From NCBI GenBank assembly GCA_943369295.1, contig CALRMU020000001.1, forward strand, positions 930,001-994,000: DNA of 64,000 nt. Direction: 5' to 3'. Numbering within the stretch: position 1 is the stretch's first letter; each line of letters starts with the position of its first letter. Below are positions 8,974 to 20,226 of the stretch, piece by piece. The notes below the pieces were generated by a model that had not been told where the DNA came from, ran no database searches, and saw only the letters and a program-made list of their open reading frames with translations. Position numbers and translations under genes: made by a program. The stretch comes from JAKRSE01 sp943369295 (GTDB taxonomy: Bacteria > Armatimonadota > Fimbriimonadia > Fimbriimonadales > Fimbriimonadaceae).

Positions 8974-8992
8974 CTTTCCTTAGGCTTTTTGT
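8951..8992. terminator. Perfect 19-bp bidirectional terminator overlapping the antitoxin stop codon
   Basis: The arms at 8951-8969 and 8974-8992 are exact reverse complements, with the 4-nt loop TTGA holding the TGA stop codon. A-run and T-run flanks allow termination in both directions, so it serves the toxin-antitoxin operon and the convergent PEP-CTERM gene. Confidence 0.9.
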
Positions 8993-9003
8993 TAGATAAA
9001 GCC

Positions 9004-9708
9004 TTAAGCCTTTCGTCTGCGCTTTGCCGCGAGAGCAGCAATGCCAGCTCCAAGCAAAAGCATCGTTGCCGGTTCTGGAACTGGAGCAGCGTACTTGACG
9101 ACTCCCATGCTTCCATCTGACATAAGGACAGTCGCTTCCTTAATATCGTAGGTCACGGCTCCAGGTGCATAGAGCAGGAGAGTTGAGGTGGATGAAGGCG
9201 CCAACCCGTACATTCCGAGTTCATTGCCTTCGTAAAGGAATTCGTACTGGCTCGGAGTCGATTCCCCACCAATCAGGTTCAACTGAGTGGCGATAACGCC
9301 GGGGGAGTTTCCAATGATCTGACTCCAATAGGGGAGATCGAAGCCAGACCAAGATGGCAGGCCACCCTGGAACATGTCGAAAGTTACACTCTCGATTGGT
9401 TTGCCAGCAAAGGGGGGATAGACGCCGAACTGCTCCCCATTCTTAATCTCGTACTTGAAGAACTGTCCTTCAAGAATGCCATCTCGGTTGAAGTCTGCTC
9501 CGTACACAGCAGAGTCGATCGTGACCTTTCCGCCGGAGATCGTGATCGTGTCGCGAAAGTTTGAGGCTGGATTGTAGTAAGCCTCCGTGTTGATCGCAGG
9601 AATAACGCCTTCAGGAACTTCACCACTCCCCTGCGTCCAGCCAGGTTGAGCGAACCCGGCACTCACAATCAGCATCGAGCCGAGAAGTATTGCTGCTACT
9701 TTCTTCAT
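9004..9708 (-). CDS. PEP-CTERM sorting-domain exported protein
   Basis: The 234-residue protein has an N-terminal signal peptide (MKKVAAILLGSMLIVSAGFA) and a C-terminal sorting signal: VPEPATMLLLG, a short membrane segment and a basic KRRRKA tail. PEP-CTERM proteins are processed by exosortase and delivered to the cell surface or exopolysaccharide matrix. The middle is a soluble beta-rich region with no recognised domain. No exosortase gene lies in the window. It shares its terminator with the toxin-antitoxin operon. Confidence 0.9.
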   Translation of the reverse strand: MKKVAAILLGSMLIVSAGFAQPGWTQGSGEVPEGVIPAINTEAYYNPASNFRDTITISGGKVTIDSAVYGADFNRDGILEGQFFKYEIKNGEQFGVYPPFAGKPIESVTFDMFQGGLPSWSGFDLPYWSQIIGNSPGVIATQLNLIGGESTPSQYEFLYEGNELGMYGLAPSSTSTLLLYAPGAVTYDIKEATVLMSDGSMGVVKYAAPVPEPATMLLLGAGIAALAAKRRRKA

Positions 9709-9885
9709 AACGCCTTTATCGTAGACCGATTTAAGAGTCAGTCTTTGGCATGGGACTCAGAGTTTTGCTGGAATTCCAAAACTACAGTATAAATACTAGT
9801 GAGAAAAGACAAAGAGCTGTGGGATTCCGATTCGGAATGGAAGCAGGCTCAAACTCAAGAGACGGCTTGAAATGCCCTTTTCAAC

Positions 9886-9922
9886 AAAAAGTAAGCCAGG
9901 GGCCAACTCAATATCCCTGGCT
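9886..9922 (-). terminator. Terminator of the SPFH gene
   Basis: On the minus strand an 8-bp stem (AGCCAGGG at 9915-9922 complement with CCCTGGCT at 9894-9901 complement) is followed by TTAC and five T residues, 13 bp past the SPFH stop codon. Confidence 0.65.
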
Positions 9923-9934
9923 CACCCTGTCATG

Positions 9935-10906
9935 TCATGGCTTGGCAGTGCCCGCCGACATCGTGTCTGTGTTCAAAATCAGCGGAAGACCGTTCTTTCC
10001 GCTTCCCACCACCACGATCTTTGAGTTCGGAGATTCTGCCAGTTTCAGAGTCGCCTCAATGCCCTTGAAGGCCAGAAGCTTATCCGTCAGGCCAGCGTTC
10101 ACGATTCTCTGGTAATCACTGATGCCCTGAGCCTCAATTCTCAGCCTGGCCGCCTCTTGGCGTTCCTTCTGAAGAACGTATTCCATTCTCAGAGCATCCT
10201 GTTCAGCTGTCAGCTTGGCTTCGATAGAATCTTTCAGCTTTTGTGGAAGCTCAATGTTTCTCACCAGAACCTGCTGAATGATAAAGGCGTCAGGCTTGTA
10301 GTCATCAGTCTTCGTCAAAATGTCTTCAACATATTTGCTTAAACTCTTTGTGATGCTGAGGACAACCTGATCTCTCTTGCTTGAGTAGGCTTCTTGAGCA
10401 GTGTAGAGTGACACGGCATCGCGAACGGCAGCTCTTGAAGCCGGCCGAATGATCTTTGTCACAAAGTCTTCACTTGTGCCAATTGTTCGGTAGAGCCAAG
10501 GCACTAAGCTGGGGTTGGGGCGGTAGTTGATGGTGACATCAATCGGAAGAGGCAGGCCATCTTTGCTCAGAGCCAATATTGCGTCATCTCCCGAGACGGC
10601 CCCTTCACCTGAGGTGCGGGTCATGGTGTATTCCTCGGTTCGGATAGAAACCGATTCAACCGAGGCTAAGGGGTTGATAAGGTGCAGACCCTCTCGAATA
10701 GGTTCATTGCTCACCTTTCCAAAAAGTCGCACAACTCCAACCGAGCCTGCTTGAACGACAACAACTCCAGAAGAGATTGCCAGGAGAATGCCGATCGCGA
10801 GAACGACAAGGCCCGCTTTTTTCGAGTACTGAGCCTGCTCAGCGGGAATTTTAGATGCCAGCAGCGCGATGCCGGCGAGAATCAAAAGCGCTCCGAATAG
10901 GAACAT
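9935..10906 (-). CDS. SPFH/prohibitin-family membrane protein
   Basis: From the ATG at 10906 the protein has 323 residues: two N-terminal membrane segments (about 1-20 and 31-52), then an SPFH (band 7) domain from GSVGVVRLFGKV to about residue 220, and a coiled-coil tail rich in Glu, Arg and Ala ending at QRIVNAGLTDKLLAFKGIEA. Prohibitin-like proteins oligomerise in the membrane and often modulate proteases such as FtsH; that role is family knowledge only. A TTG at 10930 is the furthest possible start. It lies downstream of thrS on the same strand. Confidence 0.85.
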   Translation of the reverse strand: MFLFGALLILAGIALLASKIPAEQAQYSKKAGLVVLAIGILLAISSGVVVVQAGSVGVVRLFGKVSNEPIREGLHLINPLASVESVSIRTEEYTMTRTSGEGAVSGDDAILALSKDGLPLPIDVTINYRPNPSLVPWLYRTIGTSEDFVTKIIRPASRAAVRDAVSLYTAQEAYSSKRDQVVLSITKSLSKYVEDILTKTDDYKPDAFIIQQVLVRNIELPQKLKDSIEAKLTAEQDALRMEYVLQKERQEAARLRIEAQGISDYQRIVNAGLTDKLLAFKGIEATLKLAESPNSKIVVVGSGKNGLPLILNTDTMSAGTAKP

Positions 10907-10934
10907 GTTGATTGATGAGGAGATCCTCAATCAC

Positions 10935-10975
10935 AAGTACGGACCAGACCCCATCCGGGATTCTGGTCCGTACTT
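10935..10975. terminator. 14-bp inverted repeat after thrS
   Basis: AAGTACGGACCAGA at 10935-10948 is an exact reverse complement of 10962-10975, with a 13-nt loop. It sits between the thrS stop and the SPFH start, and has no T-run, so it may end or attenuate thrS transcription before the SPFH gene. Confidence 0.45.
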
Positions 10976-10997
10976 TCGTCACTGGTGTTTTTGACTT

Positions 10998-12860
10998 TTA
11001 ATCGAGCGAAGGCTTGACCTTAGCCACAAAGTCGGCCAGGGTCATGGCGCCCCAGTCGCCTTCTTCCCTTGATCGCACCCCGACCGTGCCAGCTTCAACG
11101 TCGTTGTCTCCGACGATCAGCATGTAGGGCAGCTTCTGCTTCGAGTTCTCTCGAATCTTCTTGTTCAAAGATTCGCGCCTTTCGTCAATCGAAACTCGCA
11201 GGTTCATGCCAGTCGAAGGCACCTCAGCGAAGGGCAGCTGGTCTCCTTCTGGCTCAAGGCTGGGCTTGTTGAAGCCCTGCAGAGCGTTGGCCAGAGCTCG
11301 AGCATAGGCAACGTGGCGGTCAGCAATTGGCAGAATCGCGACTTGAACGGGGGCCATCCAGAAGGGGAAGGCGCCCGAATACTGTTCGGTCAGCAGGCCG
11401 ATCATTCTTTCCAAGCTGCCAAAGGGGGCTCGGTGAATCATGATTGGGCGGTGAGGCTGGCTGTCTTCGCCGATGTATTCCAGCTCAAACCTTTCGGGCA
11501 GGTTGTAGTCAACCTGAACCGTGCCCATCTGCCACTCACGGCCCAGAGCATCCTTAATGATCAGGTCGAGCTTGGGGCCGTAAAAGGCTGCGTCGCCAGC
11601 AGAAACAAAGTGTTCCAGACCCATGCTGGTGCAGGCTTCGATAATGGCGTTTTCGCTTAGGCGCCAGTTCTCATCGTGGCCAATGTACTTTGAACTTTCT
11701 GGATCACGAGTGCCGACCCTTGCCTTAAAATCTTTAAGGCCAAGCTTGTCCAAAACCCGCATCATCAGGCTGACAACGCCCTTGAACTCTTCCAAAAGCT
11801 GATCTGGCCTCACAAAGAGGTGGGCGTCGTCCTGAGTAAAGCCACGGACTCGAAGCATTCCTGCCAATTCACCACTCTGCTCATAGCGGTAGACTGTGCC
11901 GAACTCGGCATAACGAATCGGCAGATCTCGGTAGCTTCTAAGATTTGACTTGTAAATCTCGATATGGAAAGGACAGTTCATTGGTTTGAGAATGAATGTC
12001 TCATCCTCATCGTCCTCCATAAAGGGGAACATCTTTTCCTTGTAGGTTAACAAGTGTCCCGACTTTTCGTAAAGCTTTTTGTTGGCAATGTTAGGAGTCA
12101 CAACCCCTTCGTAGCCTCGCTGAACCTGTTCCTCACGCAGAAACTGTGTCATCACCTCGCGCAGAACTGTGCCCTTAGGCAGCCATAAGGGCAGTCCGGG
12201 CCCAACCAAAGGAGAGAACATAAAGAGGCCCAATTCTCTACCGAGGATTCTGTGGTCTCTTTTCTTAGCTTCTTCCAGGTTGTGCAGATACTGGGCCAGA
12301 TCATCTTTCGTTTCAAAGGCCGTTCCGTAAATTCTTGTCAGCTGCTTGTTCTTAACATTCCCCCGCCAATAAGCGCCGGCAATTGACATCAGCTTAAAGT
12401 GTTTAATCTCTTTGGTTGATTCAATGTGAGGGCCTCGGCAGAGATCGATAAAAACGTGCTCTTGCCCAGATTTATCTGTGCCTCTCTGCTCGTAGAAAGA
12501 AATCTCGTCGCCTTCAGGAACTGCATCAAGAAGCTGAAGCTTGTACTCAGCGTTTTCAGGGCCCTGACCATTCGTCGTATCTTCCAGAATAATCCGCTTG
12601 GCTTCTTCTCGGCTGGCGGTTCTGCGGACGATAGGCATATCCAGCTTCGCCAGCTCTCTCATTTTTAAGGTGATCTTTTCAAGATCCTCTTCCTTGATGG
12701 GGGCGGCAAAATCGATGTCGTAGTAGAAGCCATTTTCGATCGGGGGGCCGATCGAAAGTCGTGCGCCAGGATAAAGCTCCGTCACGGCCTGGGCCATGAG
12801 GTGTGCGGCGGAATGCCGCAGGCGATAAAGATGCGATTCTTCGTAAAGAGCCGAAGCCAT
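10998..12860 (-). CDS. thrS: Threonine--tRNA ligase, TGS-less type
   Basis: The enzyme charges tRNA-Thr. From the ATG at 12860, preceded by GGGGAGG, it has 620 residues. It starts directly at the editing domain (HSAAHLMAQAV), so the N-terminal TGS domain of the E. coli enzyme is absent. The catalytic core has the class II motifs and the zinc ligand motif as KPMNCPFH (not MNCPGH), plus DDAHLF and MIHRAPFGS, a combination familiar from cyanobacterial enzymes. The anticodon-binding domain carries an extra stretch of about 15-20 residues near residue 535 (PSLEPEGDQLPFAEVPSTG) before NLRVSIDERRESLNKKIREN. The frame is open upstream to 13025, but that part overlaps the divergent gene. Confidence 0.95.
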   Translation of the reverse strand: MASALYEESHLYRLRHSAAHLMAQAVTELYPGARLSIGPPIENGFYYDIDFAAPIKEEDLEKITLKMRELAKLDMPIVRRTASREEAKRIILEDTTNGQGPENAEYKLQLLDAVPEGDEISFYEQRGTDKSGQEHVFIDLCRGPHIESTKEIKHFKLMSIAGAYWRGNVKNKQLTRIYGTAFETKDDLAQYLHNLEEAKKRDHRILGRELGLFMFSPLVGPGLPLWLPKGTVLREVMTQFLREEQVQRGYEGVVTPNIANKKLYEKSGHLLTYKEKMFPFMEDDEDETFILKPMNCPFHIEIYKSNLRSYRDLPIRYAEFGTVYRYEQSGELAGMLRVRGFTQDDAHLFVRPDQLLEEFKGVVSLMMRVLDKLGLKDFKARVGTRDPESSKYIGHDENWRLSENAIIEACTSMGLEHFVSAGDAAFYGPKLDLIIKDALGREWQMGTVQVDYNLPERFELEYIGEDSQPHRPIMIHRAPFGSLERMIGLLTEQYSGAFPFWMAPVQVAILPIADRHVAYARALANALQGFNKPSLEPEGDQLPFAEVPSTGMNLRVSIDERRESLNKKIRENSKQKLPYMLIVGDNDVEAGTVGVRSREEGDWGAMTLADFVAKVKPSLD

Positions 12861-12956
12861 TAGTTTTTTCCTCCCCGACAACGGGATCGAATTGTCGAAG
12901 ACAATGTACCTTTGCCCCCGAACCTTATTGGGCCCGGAAAAGTCAGAATCATTAAG

Positions 12957-13742
12957 ATGAGAGCTCTTGCCATGTTCAGCCTTGCCGCCTTGTGCGGAAC
13001 GGCCCTGGCCCAAACGCAGGGGCAAGACTTTACGGCTCGGCAGATCATGGCCGAGGCACTGGGCCAGCTGCGCATGCAGACTGCCTTTTCAGTTCAGATG
13101 ACAGGAAACGAGACCTTTGATAAGGTCATTGTTCCAACCTACGTCGTCGCAGGTTTTCAAAGAGGGGCTCTAAACTCAACCCAGACCGCCTGGCTGGAGG
13201 TTCGAACCTATCGGGACAACCAACTCACCCACCGCATGGCGGGAGATGGTGAAAATCTATGGGCATGGACCGCCCGCACCAACGATTACGCATCTTCTGC
13301 CTACCAAGCCATTGGCGATTCGCGGAGCGATTTTCTTTCCCGATTGATGAGCAGCTCGGCCCGCTGGACTTCGCGGGAAGCCGATTTTGCGGTCCGGCTG
13401 ATAGCAGATATCTATCTTGGGTCGTCGGCACAAGTTGAACGCTGGTCGCCCTGGATCGGCATGCCGACCACGACCACGGTCGAAATTGCTGAGCGAGCCT
13501 GCACGATCTATCTTGGCCAGTCAGCACAAAATGCATGGCTTCGCTATGATCTGACTCGCAGCGAGGAAGGTCAGCCCTGGCAGCTTGTTTCTGTCAGCTA
13601 CGAAAGGCAGACAGTCATCAAGAAGAAGCCGGAAGTCATTTCTTGGACGGCAGAGATTCTTCCTGGCGTTGTTCCGAATGATGTGAGCTACACCTTCATG
13701 CCTCCCAACCGGGCTCGCCCTCGTGCGACTGGCGGGATGTAA
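12957..13742 (+). CDS. Secreted protein with LolA-like pattern, unknown function
   Basis: The 261-residue protein from the ATG at 12957 starts with a signal peptide (MRALAMFSLAALCGTALAQ). The pattern that follows, a helix RQIMAEALGQLRMQTAFSVQMTGNE and then alternating strands with WAWTARTNDY, resembles periplasmic LolA/LppX-fold and DUF2092-type proteins, but this is only a fold-level guess. The C-terminus is Pro/Arg-rich. It is divergent from thrS across 96 bp. The frame extends upstream to 12912, which would bury the signal peptide. Confidence 0.75.
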   Translation: MRALAMFSLAALCGTALAQTQGQDFTARQIMAEALGQLRMQTAFSVQMTGNETFDKVIVPTYVVAGFQRGALNSTQTAWLEVRTYRDNQLTHRMAGDGENLWAWTARTNDYASSAYQAIGDSRSDFLSRLMSSSARWTSREADFAVRLIADIYLGSSAQVERWSPWIGMPTTTTVEIAERACTIYLGQSAQNAWLRYDLTRSEEGQPWQLVSVSYERQTVIKKKPEVISWTAEILPGVVPNDVSYTFMPPNRARPRATGGM

Positions 13743-13910
13743 AGGGGTTCGCGCTTCACAGCTGCCTGCTGAACCACGGCCCTTTGCATGAGTTTTTGTC
13801 ACTTGACCGCAGGTTGATCTGGAGGGGCACCCCACTTCAGGTGTTCCTGTTCAGGGGCGCAGCCCCTGCCACCCAAGCCACCCTTGGTTCGAAAAGGTTT
13901 CGGAATCCAT

Positions 13911-13999
13911 CCCATCGAGTGGCCCCGAGGAACGAGGGGACGCTTGATGGGAGAGAAAAAGACACCCTCTTCCCAGGAAGAGGGATGGGGTGTTGGCTC
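13911..13999 (+). repeat. Two-hairpin dispersed repeat, copy 1
   Basis: The first hairpin runs from CCCATCGAGTGGCCCC to GGGGACGCTTGATGGG. The second is built on CCTCTTCCC and GGAAGAGG within GACACCCTCTTCCC...GGGTGTTGGCTC. A close copy lies at 30895-30985 and a half copy at 31108-31150. Confidence 0.75.
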
Positions 14000-14091
14000 T
14001 TTCAGTGACTTTGGGAGCAAGGCATCAAGGTTTATGGGTTCATTTCCACTGGTCACGGACCAGTGGCACCCTGTCAAAACATTGCATGAAT

Positions 14092-14127
14092 CCGGGGCTG
14101 CTGCTCATTCTTCGCAGCCATCCCCGG
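14092..14127 (+). repeat. 36-nt hairpin dispersed repeat, copy 1
   Basis: The unit CCGGGGCTGCTGCTCA to GCAGCCATCCCCGG is an imperfect palindrome. It is nearly identical to 30784-30819 and 45655-45690, and related to shorter units at 30657-30684, 32683-32718 and 45237-45264. Confidence 0.75.
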
Positions 14128-14324
14128 CCACCCCTACCTTGTGATAACAAGAAAAGTACATTGAAGATGAACACTCCTGGCTCAGCAGAGCTGAACCAGG
14201 CCACAAAAATCTTGATCGCAAGACCCAAGACAAGCCGGTAAGAAATGAGGGGAACCGCCCTGGTCCCCGATCTTCCCACCCCGCCCGGTACCATCCACCC
14301 CGCTTCTGCGTCAAATAGAAGCAG

Positions 14325-14903
14325 GTGCATACCGAAGTGTTAGAGCAGGCAGGGGGCGCGCCCTTTGATGACGACTTGATCCTGGTTGACAAGGTCATCG
14401 AGGGGGATGCTGCCGCATTCCAGGCCCTCTACGAAAAATACTACGACAAGGTCTACGCCATCGCCAGAGGAATTCTGCTTGATTCCGAAGAAGCCAGCGA
14501 CGCAGTGCAGGAGATCTTCACCCTCGTCTTCCGAAAGGCCAACAGGTTCGACAGAAGGTCGAAGTTCAGCACCTGGCTCTTCAGAATCGCTGTCAACCGC
14601 AGCATTCAGCAGTCTCGGCGAGTCAAGTTTAAGCGAAACCAGGTCCCTCTTAGCGATGTTTTAGAAGAGCCAAGCACAGAACCCCAGGTGCTGGTTCACG
14701 AACCCGCTGTCGCAGAAGCAATGGCGAAGCTGCCACCTCCCGATAGAGCGATTCTCACCCTTTTCTACTGGGATGAGCTGAGCTTGGCTGAGATTGCCGA
14801 CAGCCTTTCCTGCAGCCCAAATGCAGCCAAAACCCGTCTTTTTAGAGCAAGAGAACGATTTAGAGCCTATTACGAAGAGGCCGCTGGGGAGGTGGATGTT
14901 TGA
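14325..14903 (+). CDS. ECF-type RNA polymerase sigma factor
   Basis: The 192-residue protein has a sigma-70 region 2 (about 30-95: FQALYEKYYDKVYAIARGIL, DAVQEIFTLVFRKANRF, FSTWLFRIAVNRS) and a region 4 helix-turn-helix (about 130-180: LPPPDRAILTLFYWDELSLA, then NAAKTRLFRAR). No region 3 or C-terminal sensor is present, as in ECF sigma factors. It overlaps the next gene by 4 nt (TTGA), so the pair is translationally coupled, as is usual for a sigma factor and its membrane partner. Confidence 0.93.
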   Translation: MHTEVLEQAGGAPFDDDLILVDKVIEGDAAAFQALYEKYYDKVYAIARGILLDSEEASDAVQEIFTLVFRKANRFDRRSKFSTWLFRIAVNRSIQQSRRVKFKRNQVPLSDVLEEPSTEPQVLVHEPAVAEAMAKLPPPDRAILTLFYWDELSLAEIADSLSCSPNAAKTRLFRARERFRAYYEEAAGEVDV

Positions 14904-15721
14904 ACAAGCTGCCGCAGGAAATTGATGATCTGATGTGGGAGGTCGCTGAAAACGAGACTCCCGAACTCATGGATGATTTCGCCGCCCGCTACCCTGAGCA
15001 TAAGCAGGAGCTTCTGAGGCGGATCAAGATGGTGCGCGGGCTCAAAGGGGCAAGGCCAAAATCGGCAAAACCCAAAGCTGCCTTCAAACCCAGGCCTTAC
15101 GAGCCGCCTAAGGTGACAATGAGCCCCTGGGGAGCCATAGGAATTGCGGCAGTCCTCATCGTCACTGGTGTCATGGCAGGAATCGGCATTCAAAGCCTTT
15201 TCTTCCCCAATCCGCCCCAGACAATTGCCGTCAAAAAGTCGAGTGCTGAAACCGACGGTCAAGACCTCGAAAGGTCAACCTGGATTCCGAGCCCTCCGCC
15301 TCAGGTGCAGGCTGCTGATTCGGCTGCTCCTCCAAAAGAGCCAGAAGAGGCGCCAGGCATCGTGGCCCCAATGGATATGAGGATCACGGTCATCAACGAG
15401 AGGGCAAGGCTGAGCCAGATTCTAAACGAAGTGGCAGTTAAGGCGGGAATCAAGCTTCAGGCTGCGCCGGGAATGCCAGAAATGGATGTTGCCGTGGAGT
15501 ATCGAGACCAGACTGCTTTGGCGATCCTCAACGATTTGGGGCGCACCTGCGGATTCACTCCGCTTCGTCAGACTGACTCGGAAGCTCTCCTGATTCCTAC
15601 TGTAGATAGAGAGAATCCGCCAAGAGGAGTTTTGAACGGCTCGACTGGGCTAAGTGCCGAGGGCGCAGGTGAATCTTCAACGCTCCCAGCCCCAGCATTA
15701 AGCGGAAGAATCGGCCGCTGA
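14900..15721 (+). CDS. Membrane partner of the sigma factor with a periplasmic STN-like domain
   Basis: The 273-residue protein starts at a TTG that overlaps the sigma stop. A cytoplasmic segment (1-75) has acidic helices, then a basic KPKAAFKPRPYEPP, but no HxxxCxxC zinc motif. One membrane helix lies at about 77-102. A Pro-rich linker leads to about 155-232, where ITVINERARLSQILNEVAV and YRDQTALAILNDLGRTCGF match the two-repeat pattern of STN/secretin short domains. The place in the operon suggests an anti-sigma factor; the STN-like domain suggests outer-surface sensing as in FecR-type relays. Both functions are inferred. Confidence 0.75.
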   Translation: MNKLPQEIDDLMWEVAENETPELMDDFAARYPEHKQELLRRIKMVRGLKGARPKSAKPKAAFKPRPYEPPKVTMSPWGAIGIAAVLIVTGVMAGIGIQSLFFPNPPQTIAVKKSSAETDGQDLERSTWIPSPPPQVQAADSAAPPKEPEEAPGIVAPMDMRITVINERARLSQILNEVAVKAGIKLQAAPGMPEMDVAVEYRDQTALAILNDLGRTCGFTPLRQTDSEALLIPTVDRENPPRGVLNGSTGLSAEGAGESSTLPAPALSGRIGR

Positions 15722-15742
15722 CGAAGATTCCTGAAGCTTGGC

Positions 15743-15748
15743 TATAAT
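15743..15748 (+). promoter_or_regulatory. -10 box for the zinc-ribbon membrane protein gene
   Basis: A perfect TATAAT lies 26 bp before the ATG at 15775. No good -35 element is seen at 17 bp. The box makes the upstream TTG at 15751 an unlikely start and supports the ATG, which is preceded by GGGGGC. Confidence 0.45.
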
Positions 15749-15774
15749 CGTTGTGGGGCAGGGGGCAGCAAAGG

Positions 15775-16542
15775 ATGTCGGAAGATAGAGTCAAACTCAA
15801 AGTCACGCAGGTTGAACGAAGCCAGGACGTAAAAGAAGTCATCGGGATGAGAGTTGGTCTCTCAGTCATTCCCGGTGTCATTGCCCTGATTCTCGGCTGC
15901 CTTATGGCCTTTATGTACAAAGGTCAGGGTGCTGGCCTCGGCTGGGTTTTGGTTCTCGGCGGTGTTGGCGCAGTTGGCTACGGCCTTTATCAGCTGCTTC
16001 AAACCCGCAAAGTCTCAGAATTCAGACTCGTCTGTCCTTTCTGTCAAGCCACCAACGTGCTGACCGCCGAGCCCAACGTGGATGTACGGTGCACAGACTG
16101 CTCTCGCATGATCCCCATCGAGGTTGGCAAGGTTCTTCAGGTCTTTCAGGTTCGTTGCGGCTACTGCAGCCACCTCAACTACTACTCAGAAAAGTCAACC
16201 GGCCTTATCTGCGAAAACTGCGATTCGGTCATCCCGATTGCTACCGAAGAAGCTCCAGAAGCTCAGACCATGCTGGAGCGATACACCCTGAAGGAAGATC
16301 GCGATCCTTATGATCTGGTTTTGACCCACGGTGACCCGAAGTCAGAAAAGCTGATTGCGGCGCTTCAGCACATGCTTGCTCTGAACCGAAATCAGATCAA
16401 AAAAGTGCTCGAAAACCTGCCCCAAACCCTCTTTACGGGCATCCCGATCCGCAAGGCTGAGCTTCTGATGAGGGAGATCACCGATGCTGGTGGCAGGGCT
16501 GAGCATAAGTTGACTGAAAAAGGCAGTTCAGATAAGCGGTAA
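15775..16542 (+). CDS. Membrane protein with double zinc ribbon and L7/L12-like C-terminus
   Basis: The 255-residue protein has two membrane helices (about 27-48 and 54-75). It then has two zinc ribbons: CPFC at 87-90 with CTDC at 106-109, and CGYC at 128-131 with CENC at 146-149. The C-terminal segment NRNQIKKVLENLPQTLFTGI followed by IRKAELLMREITDAGGRAEH has the helix-turn-helix-strand pattern of the ribosomal protein L7/L12 C-terminal domain. No named family is recognised. The gene stops at the left edge of the structured leader of the H+-pyrophosphatase gene, so the two may be linked in expression. Confidence 0.75.
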   Translation: MSEDRVKLKVTQVERSQDVKEVIGMRVGLSVIPGVIALILGCLMAFMYKGQGAGLGWVLVLGGVGAVGYGLYQLLQTRKVSEFRLVCPFCQATNVLTAEPNVDVRCTDCSRMIPIEVGKVLQVFQVRCGYCSHLNYYSEKSTGLICENCDSVIPIATEEAPEAQTMLERYTLKEDRDPYDLVLTHGDPKSEKLIAALQHMLALNRNQIKKVLENLPQTLFTGIPIRKAELLMREITDAGGRAEHKLTEKGSSDKR

Positions 16543-16645
16543 AGTCCCCGTCCCTAACCCTGGCAGCGGGGTAAGGTACTTGAGGTTAAGGCCACGCTGA
16601 AGTGCTTTGGCATAGCGAGAGGGTGGCCTTTTTCCGGTGGGGACT
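16543..16645 (+). promoter_or_regulatory. Structured leader of the H+-pyrophosphatase gene, attenuator-like
   Basis: AGTCCCC at 16543-16549 pairs with GGGGACT at 16639-16645 and closes the whole 103-nt element. Inside are an imperfect stem (16552-16560 with 16568-16576) and a terminator-like hairpin, AAGGCCAC at 16588-16595 with GTGGCCTT at 16623-16630, followed by TTT. The hairpin lies only 25 bp before the ATG at 16655, so it can end readthrough from the upstream gene or act as an attenuator. It matches no riboswitch class that I can name. Confidence 0.5.
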
Positions 16646-16654
16646 CTCAACTAT

Positions 16655-20047
<3,393 letters not shown>

Positions 20048-20069
20048 TCTGTCAGGCTGATCTAAACCA

Positions 20070-20116
20070 AGACTCGGTCTGTTCCCTGGTAGGGAGCAGG
20101 CCGAGTCTGTTTTTTG
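20070..20116 (+). terminator. Intrinsic terminator of hppA
   Basis: An 18-bp stem with two G-U pairs (20070-20087 with 20091-20108) and a 3-nt loop is followed by GTTTTTTG, 22 bp after the hppA stop. Confidence 0.92.
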
Positions 20117-20226
20117 TCTGAAGCCGGGAGCAGAAGTGGCCCGATTCTTGTTGAAGGGAGAGGCGTCCCTGTCACATTTGGGCCAGGGGAGCCATAATTT
20201 TGTGTCCTTCATCTTGAGTGACTTCT

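Larger units (their letters stand above)
13743..14324. repeat. Gene-free stretch filled with dispersed palindromic repeats
   Basis: About 580 bp without a credible gene. It holds a small palindrome (CAGGGGCG-type) at 13852-13868, a two-hairpin unit at 13911-13999, a 21-bp palindrome at 14046-14066 (CCACTGGTC and GACCAGTGG arms) and a 36-nt hairpin unit at 14092-14127. Each is related to copies elsewhere in the window. Several frames are open here, but none has start signals or a protein-like composition. The promoter of the sigma-factor gene should lie near the 3' end. Confidence 0.7.

Noticed and set aside
12861..13025. An N-terminal extension of ThrRS that might replace the TGS domain
   Set aside because: The extra residues do not resemble TGS, overlap the divergent gene, and the ATG at 12860 has a strong ribosome site.
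13743..14324. Insertion-sequence remnants in the repeat-rich gaps
   Set aside because: No transposase-like peptide, terminal inverted repeats or target duplications were seen; the elements are short palindromes.
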